Below are positions 55,354 through 64,000 of a DNA stretch of 64,000 bases, piece by piece (within the stretch, counting starts at the first letter, position 1; each line of letters starts with the position of its first letter). Source of the DNA: Tunturiibacter gelidiferens (GTDB lineage: Bacteria; Acidobacteriota; Terriglobia; Terriglobales; Acidobacteriaceae); contig NZ_JACCCV010000002.1 in the NCBI RefSeq assembly GCF_013410115.1, forward strand, positions 806,001 to 870,000, in the 5' to 3' direction. The notes beneath the pieces were generated by a model. It was not told where the DNA came from and did no database searches. It was given only the letters and a program-made list of their open reading frames with translations. A program made the translations under genes and the position numbers.

Positions 55354-55625
55354 GCTCCCCCCTCATCTCCCCCAAGTCATTCTCCATCTTCTCATTCTGA
55401 ATAAACGCGCTCCTCCGTCGAACCCATTTCCCTCGATACAGGTCCCTGCGTTCCGCTTAAATTCCGGCAGATACTTTCGAGATGAAAGCAAGCGAAGAAT
55501 CCATATTTGCTTCTTATAGGTGGAGTATCAAATCGTTATAAACACGCAATCCATGTCGAATTTTTGATTGATGAACGGTCAGGATTTATCGGCGATGATA
55601 TTCGTTTACCGGCTTACCCGAGCGT
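55354..55625. other. Intergenic region, AT-richer
   Basis: About 270 bases without a supported gene; composition shifts from GC-rich to AT-rich here, in step with the surface-protein gene that follows. Confidence 0.45.
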
Positions 55626-57203
55626 TCATTTCACGGTGACGCTCACCGCTGTCGTTGCCGTGACTGAACCGCTTGTGCCCGTTACTGCAATGATATAGTT
55701 CTCAACGGTCGTACCTGAATTTGTTGCGCCGGAACCGGTGGGTTCAATGACTGGGCTATCGATCCTGCCACACCCGATGGCAGCTCCGGAAACGATAGTG
55801 AATACCAGCAGGAGAAGTATCGTTTGCCGTTTCCATCGGATACGCGGTCGAAAAAAAACTAGGAGGGCTACAGCGACGCTGCTGTAAAAGACAGAGAGTT
55901 GCTTCACGGTGCTCCGAGACGTGGAAGCCGAAGCGGCAGTAGTGTTGACAACGAGGGTTGCTGTCGCCGATGTGCCCAACCATACGGTACTAGGTTCGAC
56001 AATCTGGCAAGTAGGTTGGTAAGCCGATCCTCCAGGACTGATGACAGCACATGTCAATGCCACACTTCCTTTAAATCCTCCGTTTGAAAACACCGTGATG
56101 GCCGAATTTGCAGATCCTCCGGCGGCCGCAATGTTGACTGGCGTGCTGGTAAGCGTGAAGGTTTGAGAAGCGGCAGGGGACGATGCGGTGACAATGTAGG
56201 TCCCACGCGACAGATTGCTAAAAGTAGAAACGCCAGTCTGATCTACCCCTCCCAACGTAATCTCCTTCTTGCCAACAAATACAGGGGCGAAAGAAACCCT
56301 GAAATAAGCAATAACGTTGTTACCGAAGGTGGTCGCATAAGTCCCTATACCAAACAACGTGCATTGACTATTACTAAGGACGGCAGTTGATCCGGATGTT
56401 AGTGGCGAGCCATAGTTGGTGCCAGCGTCGTTTACAAGAAAAATGTCAGTCGAGCCGGGGTCATAACGCAACTTACATGCGTTGGCGGCGAGGGTGTTAT
56501 TGCCTGAACTCTTCAGATTCAAGAAAACGGATTGAATTTGAGAGGTTACGTCTGAATATATCGCCATAAATGTCTCCTCTGAACCACTACCGGAAGAAGG
56601 CGAAATAAATACCGAGGACACACTGGCGGTGACGTTATAAGTTCCGACTTGTATCGGCGGATTTGTATCTCCCATCCATCCTTTACTATCAGCAGACAGG
56701 TATAGTTGCTTAGCCCCCCTGAATGCAGCGGAAAACGCTACAAAAAATCTAACCGTCACACTGTCGCCGGAGATGGTTGCGGAAGATAGACTGGCCAGCA
56801 CCGAGCACTGAGAGTTGCTAACACTTTGCGCAGTTTCAGCGGTGGCGGTGGTCGAGAGGAATTTACCTCCCGAGTCTTCGGCGAGCTGGATGACGCCTGA
56901 ACTAACGTTGTAGGTCAAAATGCATTGATCTGACGACCACCCTCTCTTACTCCCCGGAGCAACACCGTTCATAATAAAGAGAGAAAACGACTGCCCATCC
57001 GTTACACCTCTGGGAACGAAGTAGGTCGCCACAAATACCTGCTCTGAGCCATTACCGAACGACGGAGAAAAAGACACGAGATTAACGCTTTGAGCTCTCA
57101 GAGCGATACTCGCACCTAATCCCACAAATAGAAGCGCGAGCACCTGACCTAGCCTCAACGTAGAGCGAAACGATGCGACGCCTACGAGATTGAAACGAAT
57201 CAT
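55626..57203 (-). CDS. Exported surface protein with two cysteine-containing repeats
   Basis: 525 residues. Signal peptide 1-37. Two repeats of about 110 residues (about 40-160 and 180-290) share SPSxGxGSE..F.A.Y, Cys, SNSQCxL and FxGxKxIxL, each with two cysteines that could pair. An Ig-like segment (about 310-390, SNGGFKGSVALTCAV) and a hydrophobic helix (about 445-465, LLLLVFTIVSGAAIGCG) follow, and the tail ENYIIAVTGTSGSVTATTAVSVTVK is a form widely found at the C-terminus of acidobacterial surface proteins. GGAGG 7 bases before the ATG fixes the start. Codon use is less C-biased than in neighbours. Confidence 0.7.
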   Translation of the reverse strand: MIRFNLVGVASFRSTLRLGQVLALLFVGLGASIALRAQSVNLVSFSPSFGNGSEQVFVATYFVPRGVTDGQSFSLFIMNGVAPGSKRGWSSDQCILTYNVSSGVIQLAEDSGGKFLSTTATAETAQSVSNSQCSVLASLSSATISGDSVTVRFFVAFSAAFRGAKQLYLSADSKGWMGDTNPPIQVGTYNVTASVSSVFISPSSGSGSEETFMAIYSDVTSQIQSVFLNLKSSGNNTLAANACKLRYDPGSTDIFLVNDAGTNYGSPLTSGSTAVLSNSQCTLFGIGTYATTFGNNVIAYFRVSFAPVFVGKKEITLGGVDQTGVSTFSNLSRGTYIVTASSPAASQTFTLTSTPVNIAAAGGSANSAITVFSNGGFKGSVALTCAVISPGGSAYQPTCQIVEPSTVWLGTSATATLVVNTTAASASTSRSTVKQLSVFYSSVAVALLVFFRPRIRWKRQTILLLLVFTIVSGAAIGCGRIDSPVIEPTGSGATNSGTTVENYIIAVTGTSGSVTATTAVSVTVK

Positions 57204-57461
57204 GTCGATCCTCCGAGATTCGCGAAAGAACAAGCACGAGTTTGCACGGCTACTGTTGCTCGTGGGATTCTCTGGAGCGCACAGGAACTAGTCGCCTCGC
57301 TCCTTAGCCAATAGTTAGGCTGATCATTCGTGCTCCGTCGCAAGTGATCGGCTTTACTCCTGCACAGAAATAGCAATGCGACGCGAACATCCACAATCCT
57401 GCCAATGACCTCGCTCAGCCATCAAAATGTGCTCTCCCTGCAATCTTCAGCCAACCTCTCA

Positions 57462-58223
57462 CTACTGTTTCAGGTAAGCGATCAAGTCCCGCCGCTCTTC
57501 TGCCTTGGGAACGCTAAAGCTCATATTGTTGTCCGGAACCATCAAATCGGGATCGCTCAACCACTTCTCCAGGGTCGCATCGTTCCAAGTCACGGCAGAA
57601 TTTTTCAAGCCCGTGGAATAAGTAAATCCCGCAATGATCCCGGCCCTTCTGCCATACACTCCGGCCAACCTCGGTCCCTCCCGGTCGACAGCCATCGCAT
57701 GGCAGCCTGTGCACCGCTTCTCAAACACTGCTTTACCCCGCACCGCATCGCCATCCCCAGCCAATGTCGCCTCGCTCCCACCCGAACTCTTGCCGAGCAT
57801 AGACAGCGTTTGCACATCGGCCTTGGAAAGCTTTGCATTCCAGTGCAGCAACCGATACTGCAGCGGAGGCATTTCCCCGCTCTTTGCCTCTTCGAAGATC
57901 TTTGCAGTCAAAACCTCCTGCTTATCCGCCGGCATATGTTCCCATTTTGAGAGGTCCATCTTCTTGCGTGCCTCGATGATGTCGCGCTCGATCAGCCACG
58001 ATCCTGGAGCGATCCGCGCATACACTGGCCAGCGAGTCTCGCTCGAGTGGCAGTCCGCACACTTGTTCACCAGCACCGCCTTTGCGTCTGCCGGCATAAT
58101 CGCACCCTCCAGCAGCTTGCCGAGCCCCTTCGCCGGCTCGACACGCGGATTCCCAAACGGATGAACATACCCCAAAGCAACTACTACGGCTACGGTCAAT
58201 GCCGCAGCAGTCCACGGGCGCAC
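57462..58223 (-). CDS. Dihaem cytochrome c-type protein
   Basis: 253 residues. N-terminal membrane anchor or signal (residues 1-20). The first haem site CADCH (about 56-60) sits in a haem-binding domain with the following SSETRWPVYARIAPGSWLI; the second CTGCH (about 171-175) sits in a class I cytochrome c domain. It probably passes electrons in the periplasm. The start is GTG at 58223, overlapping the upstream TAG by one base (TAGTG), so it is coupled to the phosphoesterase. Confidence 0.85.
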   Translation of the reverse strand: MRPWTAAALTVAVVVALGYVHPFGNPRVEPAKGLGKLLEGAIMPADAKAVLVNKCADCHSSETRWPVYARIAPGSWLIERDIIEARKKMDLSKWEHMPADKQEVLTAKIFEEAKSGEMPPLQYRLLHWNAKLSKADVQTLSMLGKSSGGSEATLAGDGDAVRGKAVFEKRCTGCHAMAVDREGPRLAGVYGRRAGIIAGFTYSTGLKNSAVTWNDATLEKWLSDPDLMVPDNNMSFSVPKAEERRDLIAYLKQ

Positions 58224-59224
58224 TAGACAGTCCCCGCCAGGTTCGTGTCGACAATAGCCAGATGAGTATGTCCTCGAACGACCTTGACTTTGGTCACTCC
58301 AAGCACACTCTCCAGCTTGCCCGCTGGAACCATCATCGGCCCTGGGTTCGGCGCTGCTCCCGGTGCAGGCTGCGGAAACGCCGTCGCCATTGCCGTGTGG
58401 AAGGCCACATTGCCTTCAACCTTTTGCACCACCTGGTGGATGTGACCGTTCAGAACCGTCACCGAACCAAAGGGCTTCAGCATGGCCAGCGCCTGCTCTC
58501 CATCCTTCGTGCCCCATCCCCACTTCTCATAGACCATCCACAAAGGAATATGCGCGAAGACCACGATAGGGGTCGAGTGGCTCAACCCGGCCAGGTCAGA
58601 CTTCAGCCACTTCAATTGGTCATCGCCCATATTCCCCATCGCATCTACTTGCACGCAGTTGTTCAAGCCTACAAAGTGAACCCCTTTGTGGTTGTAGCTG
58701 TACCAACCATTGCCCACAGTGCCCTTGCCAAAACGTTGTTTGTACTGCGCACCATCGTCGATATAGTCGTGCTCTCCCGGCACATAGAACACTTCGTTCT
58801 TGAACCCTTTAATGACCTGCGACGCGGTATCGAACTCCGCTGCTTTCGAATTCTGCGTGATGTCGCCGGTGTGAAGCATGAAATCGGGAGCCTTCATGCC
58901 GGCAGGCACAATATTGGCCCTGTCAATCGCCTTCTTCAGCGTTCCTGTTACATCCGGGTTGGCACCTTTATTGAAACCAATGTGGCTGTCGCTAATCTGC
59001 ACAAAGGAGAAGTCCTCCACCTTACCAACCCCAGCAGCAGCACCACCCTTCATCGTCTGCGCTAACAACGTCGAAGTTGGCACGCCGCCAGCCATCGACC
59101 ACAGGAGCCCTGTGCCGGCCCATGCCATACACCCTAAAAAATTGCGCCGATCGATGCCATCTCCCGCGGATCGCGCAGCACCCTGGTCTGCCCGCATTAC
59201 TTCGTCTTCTTTGAACCGACTCAT
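58223..59224 (-). CDS. Tat-exported metallophosphoesterase
   Basis: 333 residues. Tat signal DRRNFLGCMAWAGTGLL (about 25-42), then a calcineurin-like domain: DSHIGF, HTGDITQ, PGEHDY, VFAHIPL and GHIHQVV supply the usual Asp, His and Asn/Glu ligands (Glu-His-Asp at the usual Gly-Asn-His site is a slight change). Substrate unknown. It is translated just ahead of a dihaem cytochrome, an unusual pairing. ATG 59224. Confidence 0.87.
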   Translation of the reverse strand: MSRFKEDEVMRADQGAARSAGDGIDRRNFLGCMAWAGTGLLWSMAGGVPTSTLLAQTMKGGAAAGVGKVEDFSFVQISDSHIGFNKGANPDVTGTLKKAIDRANIVPAGMKAPDFMLHTGDITQNSKAAEFDTASQVIKGFKNEVFYVPGEHDYIDDGAQYKQRFGKGTVGNGWYSYNHKGVHFVGLNNCVQVDAMGNMGDDQLKWLKSDLAGLSHSTPIVVFAHIPLWMVYEKWGWGTKDGEQALAMLKPFGSVTVLNGHIHQVVQKVEGNVAFHTAMATAFPQPAPGAAPNPGPMMVPAGKLESVLGVTKVKVVRGHTHLAIVDTNLAGTV

Positions 59225-59713
59225 ATCAAGCTCCGTTTGTTTTTGATCGCCTACACCCTCCTAAACTGGCGAGACGCGCGTTTATTCCCGTCCGTCCAAA
59301 GAAAAAGCGCGAGGAATAATCCGTCATCATTATGGTTAGCAAAGATGTCTGTTTGTCTGCTGTAGCCGAGGGACGGCAAGTCTCGCGCTCATTTCTAGAA
59401 CGCTGTAAATCGCATGGAATAAATCCGCCTCTCATCTTTAGTTTGAGGAGTGATACAAGACTTCTCTTCAGCCAAGGTTCCGACATGCGTTTTCGCTACC
59501 AATCCTTGATATTCGTCTCATGCTGATCCTCACACCATGACCCCTGAAACCGTACACAACGCCCATTCCTCCATCCCCCGGGCATCCTGCTCGCCTGACT
59601 TTGCTATGATCCTCAAAGCTGCTGAGCCTGGTAGTCGTTGGGATCAATCCTGGTCTGGGTCCGCCCCCTGGACCGCAGTCCATAACCCCAGCCAGCTCGA
59701 GGCAAACCGCACC
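59225..59713. other. Intergenic region upstream of the sigma factor
   Basis: About 490 bases if the sigma factor starts at 59714. The 59537-59713 stretch is open in frame with the sigma gene and could be an N-terminal extension, but its residues do not resemble an ECF domain. No RNA or repeat recognised. Confidence 0.45.
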
Positions 59714-60250
59714 ATGCTCTCTGAAAACACCCGCAGCGCAGATTTCGAGCGACTCGCGCTTCCTCTCTTCGCATCGCTCTACAACCACGCCTTCTGGCTC
59801 ACTCATGATCAAGCCGAGGCCGAAGATCTCGTGCAGGAGACCTTCTCCAAGGCTCTCCGTGCCTTCGACTCCTTCCAGTCCGGCACCAACTTCAAGGCCT
59901 GGGTCTTCCGCATTCTTCGAAACACCTTTCTCACCTCGCGCACTGGCATCGCCGCCTCCCGCACCGTCTACCTCGAAGACAATCCCGAAACACTCGACAC
60001 CACCAACGCTGGCCCCACCCCGGAAGACACTCTCATTCGTCTCGACAACCAGGCCGCTCTCAACATCGCACTCGATCAGCTTCCGTCACAACTTCGCGAA
60101 GTTTTGCTCCTCTGCGACGTTGAAGAGATCAAATACAAAGACATCGCCCTCATCCTCGACGTCCCCATCGGCACGGTTATGTCGCGCGTTTCACGCGCCC
60201 GCAGCTCCCTCCGTCAACTCTTGCAACCGCAATTTGGGGAATCCCTATGA
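59714..60250 (+). CDS. ECF-type RNA polymerase sigma factor
   Basis: 178 residues. Region 2 (ALPLFASLYNHAFWLTHDQAEAEDLVQETFSKALR) and region 4 (LPSQLREVLLLCDVEEIKYKDIALILDVPIGTVMSRVSRARSSLR) are intact, as in SigW/RpoE-type factors. The start at ATG 59714 gives a normal ECF length; the frame is open to 59537. The stop overlaps the anti-sigma gene as ATGA. Confidence 0.92.
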   Translation: MLSENTRSADFERLALPLFASLYNHAFWLTHDQAEAEDLVQETFSKALRAFDSFQSGTNFKAWVFRILRNTFLTSRTGIAASRTVYLEDNPETLDTTNAGPTPEDTLIRLDNQAALNIALDQLPSQLREVLLLCDVEEIKYKDIALILDVPIGTVMSRVSRARSSLRQLLQPQFGESL

Positions 60251-61053
60251 ATCAGATGTCGCAAAACAATCGGTCAATGGAACATCTCAATCCAGACGAG
60301 CTCAACGCCTTTATCGACGGCGAACTCTCATCGAGCGAGCAGGACGGAATTCAGCTTCATCTCTCCACCTGCCATGCCTGCACGCTCCGCGTCCTCTCCG
60401 CGACACGACTCAAGGCCGCCACCGTCCGCGCCGGGCAACGATTCGCCCCGCCGCCTGAAGCCCTCGCCCGCCTTACCACCCGGCTCCATTCGCACCAAAC
60501 GCAGACCGCGCAAACGCAACCGAAAACGTTTGCAACCATCTCTCACTTCCGTCCCGCAGTCTGGACAGCCCTCGCTGCGGGTATCCTTCTTGCCCTCTCA
60601 CTCCTCGGTTGGCGTCAGCTGCATCCAACCAACAACCTCGCCGCAGAACTCCTCGACCAGCACCTCGCAACTCTCTCCAACGGAGCGGCCCCACAAGTCA
60701 TCTCGACCGATCGGCACACCGTTAAACCGTGGTTTCAAGGTCGTCTTCCCTTTAGCTTCAACCTTCCCGACTCCCTGCCGCCCGATACCATCCTAAAAGG
60801 AGCCGACCTCACCTACCTCAACGGACAACCGGCCGCACTGCTCCTCTTCACCATTCACAGACATGAAGTCTCCATCTTCCTAACGCAACGATCCACCAGC
60901 CCCACCCTCACAACATTGCCCAATACACGTGCAGGTTTCAATCTCCAAACCGCCACCACATCAGACCTGCGTATTGTTGCCGTCAGCGACGTCAATCCCG
61001 CCGACCTCGATCTCCTGGTGGCCGCCTTGGTTCATATACAAAAATCCGCGTGA
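60247..61053 (+). CDS. Zinc-finger anti-sigma factor
   Basis: 268 residues. N-terminal anti-sigma zinc domain with HLSTCHAC (His-x3-Cys-x2-Cys, about 38-45) and LNAFIDGELS; one membrane helix (about 101-118, VWTALAAGILLALSLLGW); a periplasmic domain of 150 residues. It should hold the partner sigma factor inactive until an envelope signal. ATG overlaps the sigma stop by 4 bases (ATGA). Confidence 0.88.
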   Translation: MNQMSQNNRSMEHLNPDELNAFIDGELSSSEQDGIQLHLSTCHACTLRVLSATRLKAATVRAGQRFAPPPEALARLTTRLHSHQTQTAQTQPKTFATISHFRPAVWTALAAGILLALSLLGWRQLHPTNNLAAELLDQHLATLSNGAAPQVISTDRHTVKPWFQGRLPFSFNLPDSLPPDTILKGADLTYLNGQPAALLLFTIHRHEVSIFLTQRSTSPTLTTLPNTRAGFNLQTATTSDLRIVAVSDVNPADLDLLVAALVHIQKSA

Positions 61054-61119
61054 TCGAACGAAGTCCCTCTTGGGCACAAACGAAATCCTCCGTATCTAAG
61101 CCTCATCGTTTGCAAAATC

Positions 61120-62724
61120 TCACACAATAGGAGGGGGTGCGGTCGGATATTTAGTACCCTGAGGAATGTACTGGGCTGCGAGCGCGCCAAAGATTCTCAC
61201 CTGCTCCTCGACCCACGCTGCATCCTTGCCGAGTTCTCTAGCGAGTAAAGATGCGACCTCAGGCGCTATCGCTATTGCGGCACGCGCGTTCAATAGGAGC
61301 GCACGAGTGCGCCGCGCTAGTGCATCGTCCAACGTGCGAGACATCTCGTTTCGTGCGGCCCAAACGACCTCTGCGGCAATGTAAGGAAGATCAGGATGCA
61401 GCGGTTTGGCGAGCTCCGGGTTTTCTTTTGCAAGTTCAAGAATTGCTGGAGCGTCTGCTCCATATACTGACAAACTGCCAAATTCCTCAGGATGCTGATG
61501 GTAGCCGTGAAGATGCATAGTAGCCGTAACACAAGGCCTTTCGTCCAGTCGACCAAGGGTCGTGGCGTGATCGACACAATCTTCGGCCATATGCCGATAG
61601 GTCGTCCACTTCCCACCGACGATTGTGAGCAGACCGGAGTGGTCAATGTGAATCGTGTAGTCGCGAGAGAGCGAGGAAGTTTTTCCATCGCTGGCTCCAG
61701 CAGCCTTTACCAGCGGCCGGATGCCGACATAAACGCTGAGAATATCCTCTCGAGTCGGCTTGTGGCTCAGGTAGCGGCCCGCAGTCTCAAGGACGAACTC
61801 GATCTCTTCCTCAAAGGGTAGCGGTTCGTACGAGACCGTCTCGATGGGCGTATCCGTGGTACCGACCAGAGTCCGGTTGTGCCACGGGACAGCAAACAGT
61901 ACGCGTCCATCGTCGGTATGGGGCACCAGCAGAGCCGTGTCCCCGATCAAGAAGGACCGGTCGAACATAAGATGAATCCCCTGGCTGGGTGCCATCATTT
62001 GCTCGGCCCCGGGTTCGGCGAACCGGCGAATTTCATCAGTGAAGATGCCTGTGGCATTCACCACGCAACGAGCCGTAATTTCATACTTTTCTCCGCTTTC
62101 ACCATCTACCGCCACCACCCCTTGCACGAACCCCGACTCATCTTTCTTCAGCTCGATAACGCCTGCGTAGTTCAACAGGGCCGCTCCATGCTCTGCGGCA
62201 GTTGTCATCAGATTGATCAGGAGACGCGTGTCATCAAACTGCCCGTCGTGGTACATCACCCCGCCGCGCAAGCCGTCCTTGCGAATCGTGGGCAAAAGCT
62301 GCATCGTCTCTTCGAGTGAAAGTACCTTGGATGCGCCGAAGCTGTATTTGCCTGCAAGAAAGTCGTAGACCTTCATCCCAATTCCGTAGAACGGCGCCTC
62401 CCACCAGGAGTAGTTTGGAACGATAAATTTCAGGTCTTTCACGATGTGTGGAGCGTTCCGCAGGAGGATTCCCCGCTCCTTCAACGCTTCCATCACAAGC
62501 GAGACGTTCCCTTGCTCAAGATAGCGGACGCCACCATGAACGAGCTTGGTTGCGCGACTCGAGGTTCCTTTGCCAAAGTCTTCCCGCTCCAGAAGCAGCA
62601 CGTCATAACCTCGCGATGCTGCGTCGACGGCAACTCCGGCCCCTGTAGCTCCTCCGCCGATCACCACAATGTCCCAGGGTTCTTTCCTGTTCCGTACACG
62701 GGCTACCATCTCATCGCGATTCAT
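61120..62724 (-). CDS. glpD: Aerobic glycerol-3-phosphate dehydrogenase GlpD
   Basis: 534 residues. FAD-binding start WDIVVIGGGATGAGVAVDA (about 17-35), the motif GKGTSSRATKLVHGGVRYLE and the C-terminal helical domain (about 390-520) are those of the FAD-dependent quinone-reducing enzyme. Membrane-associated; feeds glycerol-3-phosphate into glycolysis and respiration. ATG 62724 has AAGGAGAG 4 bases upstream and overlaps the glpK stop as ATGA. Confidence 0.96.
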   Translation of the reverse strand: MNRDEMVARVRNRKEPWDIVVIGGGATGAGVAVDAASRGYDVLLLEREDFGKGTSSRATKLVHGGVRYLEQGNVSLVMEALKERGILLRNAPHIVKDLKFIVPNYSWWEAPFYGIGMKVYDFLAGKYSFGASKVLSLEETMQLLPTIRKDGLRGGVMYHDGQFDDTRLLINLMTTAAEHGAALLNYAGVIELKKDESGFVQGVVAVDGESGEKYEITARCVVNATGIFTDEIRRFAEPGAEQMMAPSQGIHLMFDRSFLIGDTALLVPHTDDGRVLFAVPWHNRTLVGTTDTPIETVSYEPLPFEEEIEFVLETAGRYLSHKPTREDILSVYVGIRPLVKAAGASDGKTSSLSRDYTIHIDHSGLLTIVGGKWTTYRHMAEDCVDHATTLGRLDERPCVTATMHLHGYHQHPEEFGSLSVYGADAPAILELAKENPELAKPLHPDLPYIAAEVVWAARNEMSRTLDDALARRTRALLLNARAAIAIAPEVASLLARELGKDAAWVEEQVRIFGALAAQYIPQGTKYPTAPPPIV

Positions 62725-64000
62725 CTGCTCTCCTTGTTCCAGTGGCGAGAACGCTCGACGGCTTCTCTCCAATTTTCCTGCAGCTTTTGCATCTGTTTCT
62801 TATCGGTCTTCGGCTCGAAGATCGTGTCAGCCTTGCGATGCTGTTTCAACTCGTCGATGCTGTTCCAGAATCCGCTGGAGAGACCGGCCAGATAGGCAGC
62901 GCCAAGCGCAGTCGTCTCAAGCACAGCGGGCCGATGAACCGGGACACCCAACAGGTCGGCCTGAAACTGCATGAGGTCGTCGTTGGCTGCGGCTCCCCCA
63001 TCTACGCGAAGCTCCGTGAAGGGATTTTTTGTATCGGAGTCCATCACTCGAAGAACGTCCGCAACCTGAAATGCGATGCTCTCGATGGCGGCTCTCGCTA
63101 TGTGGGCGATTTGTGTACCGCGCTGCAGGCCAATGATCAGGCCTCTTGCCTGCGCATCCCAGTACGGCGCTCCAAGGCCGGTAAATGCAGGAACAAAGAC
63201 CACACCATCCGAGTCAGGCACAGAGGCCGCGATGGCCTCCACCTCCGAGGACTTCCGGAAAAACTTCATGTTGTCTCGAAGCCACTGCACCACCGCTCCG
63301 CCTATGAAGATGCTGCCCTCAAGCGCATAGGCCAGCTTCCGATCGGTGCTACACGCAAGCGTTGTAATCAGCCGGTGGCCCGAAAGCGCGAACTTACCGC
63401 CAATATGCTGCAGCAGGAAGCAACCCGTACCATAGGTATTTTTGGCGTCGCCAGGAGAGACACAAAGCTGCCCAAACAAGGCCGACTGCTGGTCGCCAGC
63501 GATTCCTGCGATCTCTACCTCGCCTAGACCAAGCGAGGTCGTCACCTGCCCTACGTTCTCGTTCGACCAGACAACTTCAGGCAAAAGACTCTTTGGAATA
63601 TTGAAGAGCTTCAGCAGATCGTCGTCCCACCGGTCCTCAACGATGTTGTAGAGAAGAGTTCGCGACGCATTGGTGCGATCTGTGACGTGACGTTTCCCAC
63701 TGGTCAAATTCCACACCAGCCAGCTGTCGACCGTCCCGAAGGCAAGTTTTCCTGCCTCGGCCCGAGCGCGCGCTCCACCAACATTCTCCAGTATCCAGGC
63801 GACCTTGCTCGCGGAGAAGTAAGGGCTCAACAGAAGCCCCGTTTTCTGCCGCACCGTGTCCTCCGCTCCATCGTCGGCAAGCTTTTTCGTCAGGGCAGCG
63901 GTACGGCTGTCCTGCCAGACGATGGCGTTGTACACCGGCTTCCCCGTCTCGCGATCCCAAACGACGGTAGTCTCCCGCTGATTGGTGATTCCAAGTGCGA
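62721..64000 (-). CDS. glpK: Glycerol kinase GlpK, C-terminal part only
   Basis: Partial at the window end; about 426 residues visible. IVWQDSRT, the FGGY-type GITNQRETTVVWD motif at the edge, EGSIFIGGAVVQWLRD and GLGAPYWDAQARG are diagnostic. The enzyme phosphorylates glycerol, the substrate of GlpD which follows with an ATGA overlap. The first residues and promoter lie outside the window. Confidence 0.96.
   Translation of the reverse strand, partial: ALGITNQRETTVVWDRETGKPVYNAIVWQDSRTAALTKKLADDGAEDTVRQKTGLLLSPYFSASKVAWILENVGGARARAEAGKLAFGTVDSWLVWNLTSGKRHVTDRTNASRTLLYNIVEDRWDDDLLKLFNIPKSLLPEVVWSNENVGQVTTSLGLGEVEIAGIAGDQQSALFGQLCVSPGDAKNTYGTGCFLLQHIGGKFALSGHRLITTLACSTDRKLAYALEGSIFIGGAVVQWLRDNMKFFRKSSEVEAIAASVPDSDGVVFVPAFTGLGAPYWDAQARGLIIGLQRGTQIAHIARAAIESIAFQVADVLRVMDSDTKNPFTELRVDGGAAANDDLMQFQADLLGVPVHRPAVLETTALGAAYLAGLSSGFWNSIDELKQHRKADTIFEPKTDKKQMQKLQENWREAVERSRHWNKESR

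Noticed and set aside
59332..59526. 64-residue frame upstream of the sigma factor
   Set aside because: No ribosome site of note and no recognisable motif; more likely part of the intergenic region.

Overview
The window looks like a chromosomal segment of an acidobacterium, probably class Terriglobia (the Granulicella / Edaphobacter / Terriglobus group). This is an inference from the high-GC, C-rich codon use, the protein set (HspR with DnaK, DUF4019, acidobacterial surface proteins, secreted M1/M61 peptidases, GH38 and GH57 enzymes) and dispersed palindromic repeats. No phage, transposase, CRISPR array, rRNA or tRNA gene was recognised. Most genes are housekeeping or secreted-enzyme genes in short operons.

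Layout. 1-9 kb: the 3' end of a cysteine desulfurase carrying in-frame repeat hairpins, a repeat-filled gap, a KimA-like permease, a glutathione peroxidase, an M61 peptidase, an SDR, a DUF4239-type membrane protein and a MetX-like hydrolase. 9-19 kb: a pseudokinase with a SPOR-like tail, a secreted beta-lactamase-fold hydrolase, a TauE-type transporter, a large GH38 alpha-mannosidase, a polyproline protein with a propeller-like C-terminus and a VOC protein. 19-31 kb: mnmA, an envelope-stress-like pair (coiled coil and YtxH), a BON/glycine-zipper lipoprotein, a GH57 branching enzyme, a tightly packed set (UbiA-like membrane protein, methyltransferase, M1 peptidase), a membrane protein and sixA. 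31-46 kb: Ppx/GppA, two GT39 glycosyltransferases plus an HpnI-like glycosyltransferase, and the heat-shock region (hspR, SDR, dnaJ, a Nei-type glycosylase, a small protein, dnaK). 46-54 kb: a DHA2 efflux pump, a frameshifted GNAT gene, a polytopic protein with an in-frame repeat insertion, ispA, a cupin, a MIP18-type Fe-S assembly protein, a methyltransferase and a Tat-exported ferritin-like protein. 54-64 kb: a DUF4019 protein, tsaE, a repeat-containing surface protein of unusual composition, a coupled phosphoesterase/dihaem cytochrome pair, an ECF sigma/anti-sigma pair and glpK-glpD.

Functional links. glpK and glpD form the glycerol catabolic route with an ATGA overlap. The ECF sigma factor and its zinc-finger anti-sigma factor are coupled the same way. 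HspR is encoded about 4.7 kb from dnaJ and dnaK, and a HAIR-like inverted repeat overlaps the dnaK -35 box. The three glycosyltransferases lie head to tail and probably modify envelope lipids or polymers.

The most unusual material is the repeat content: two related intergenic elements of about 270 bp (19121-19386 and 25359-25637) with a conserved promoter-like box and a compensated hairpin; a 166-bp cruciform (12836-13001) with a half copy at 8929-9026; and short GTCAT-type hairpins, one of which is read in frame inside a membrane-protein gene. Two further hairpins are read in frame in the cysteine desulfurase gene at the window edge.
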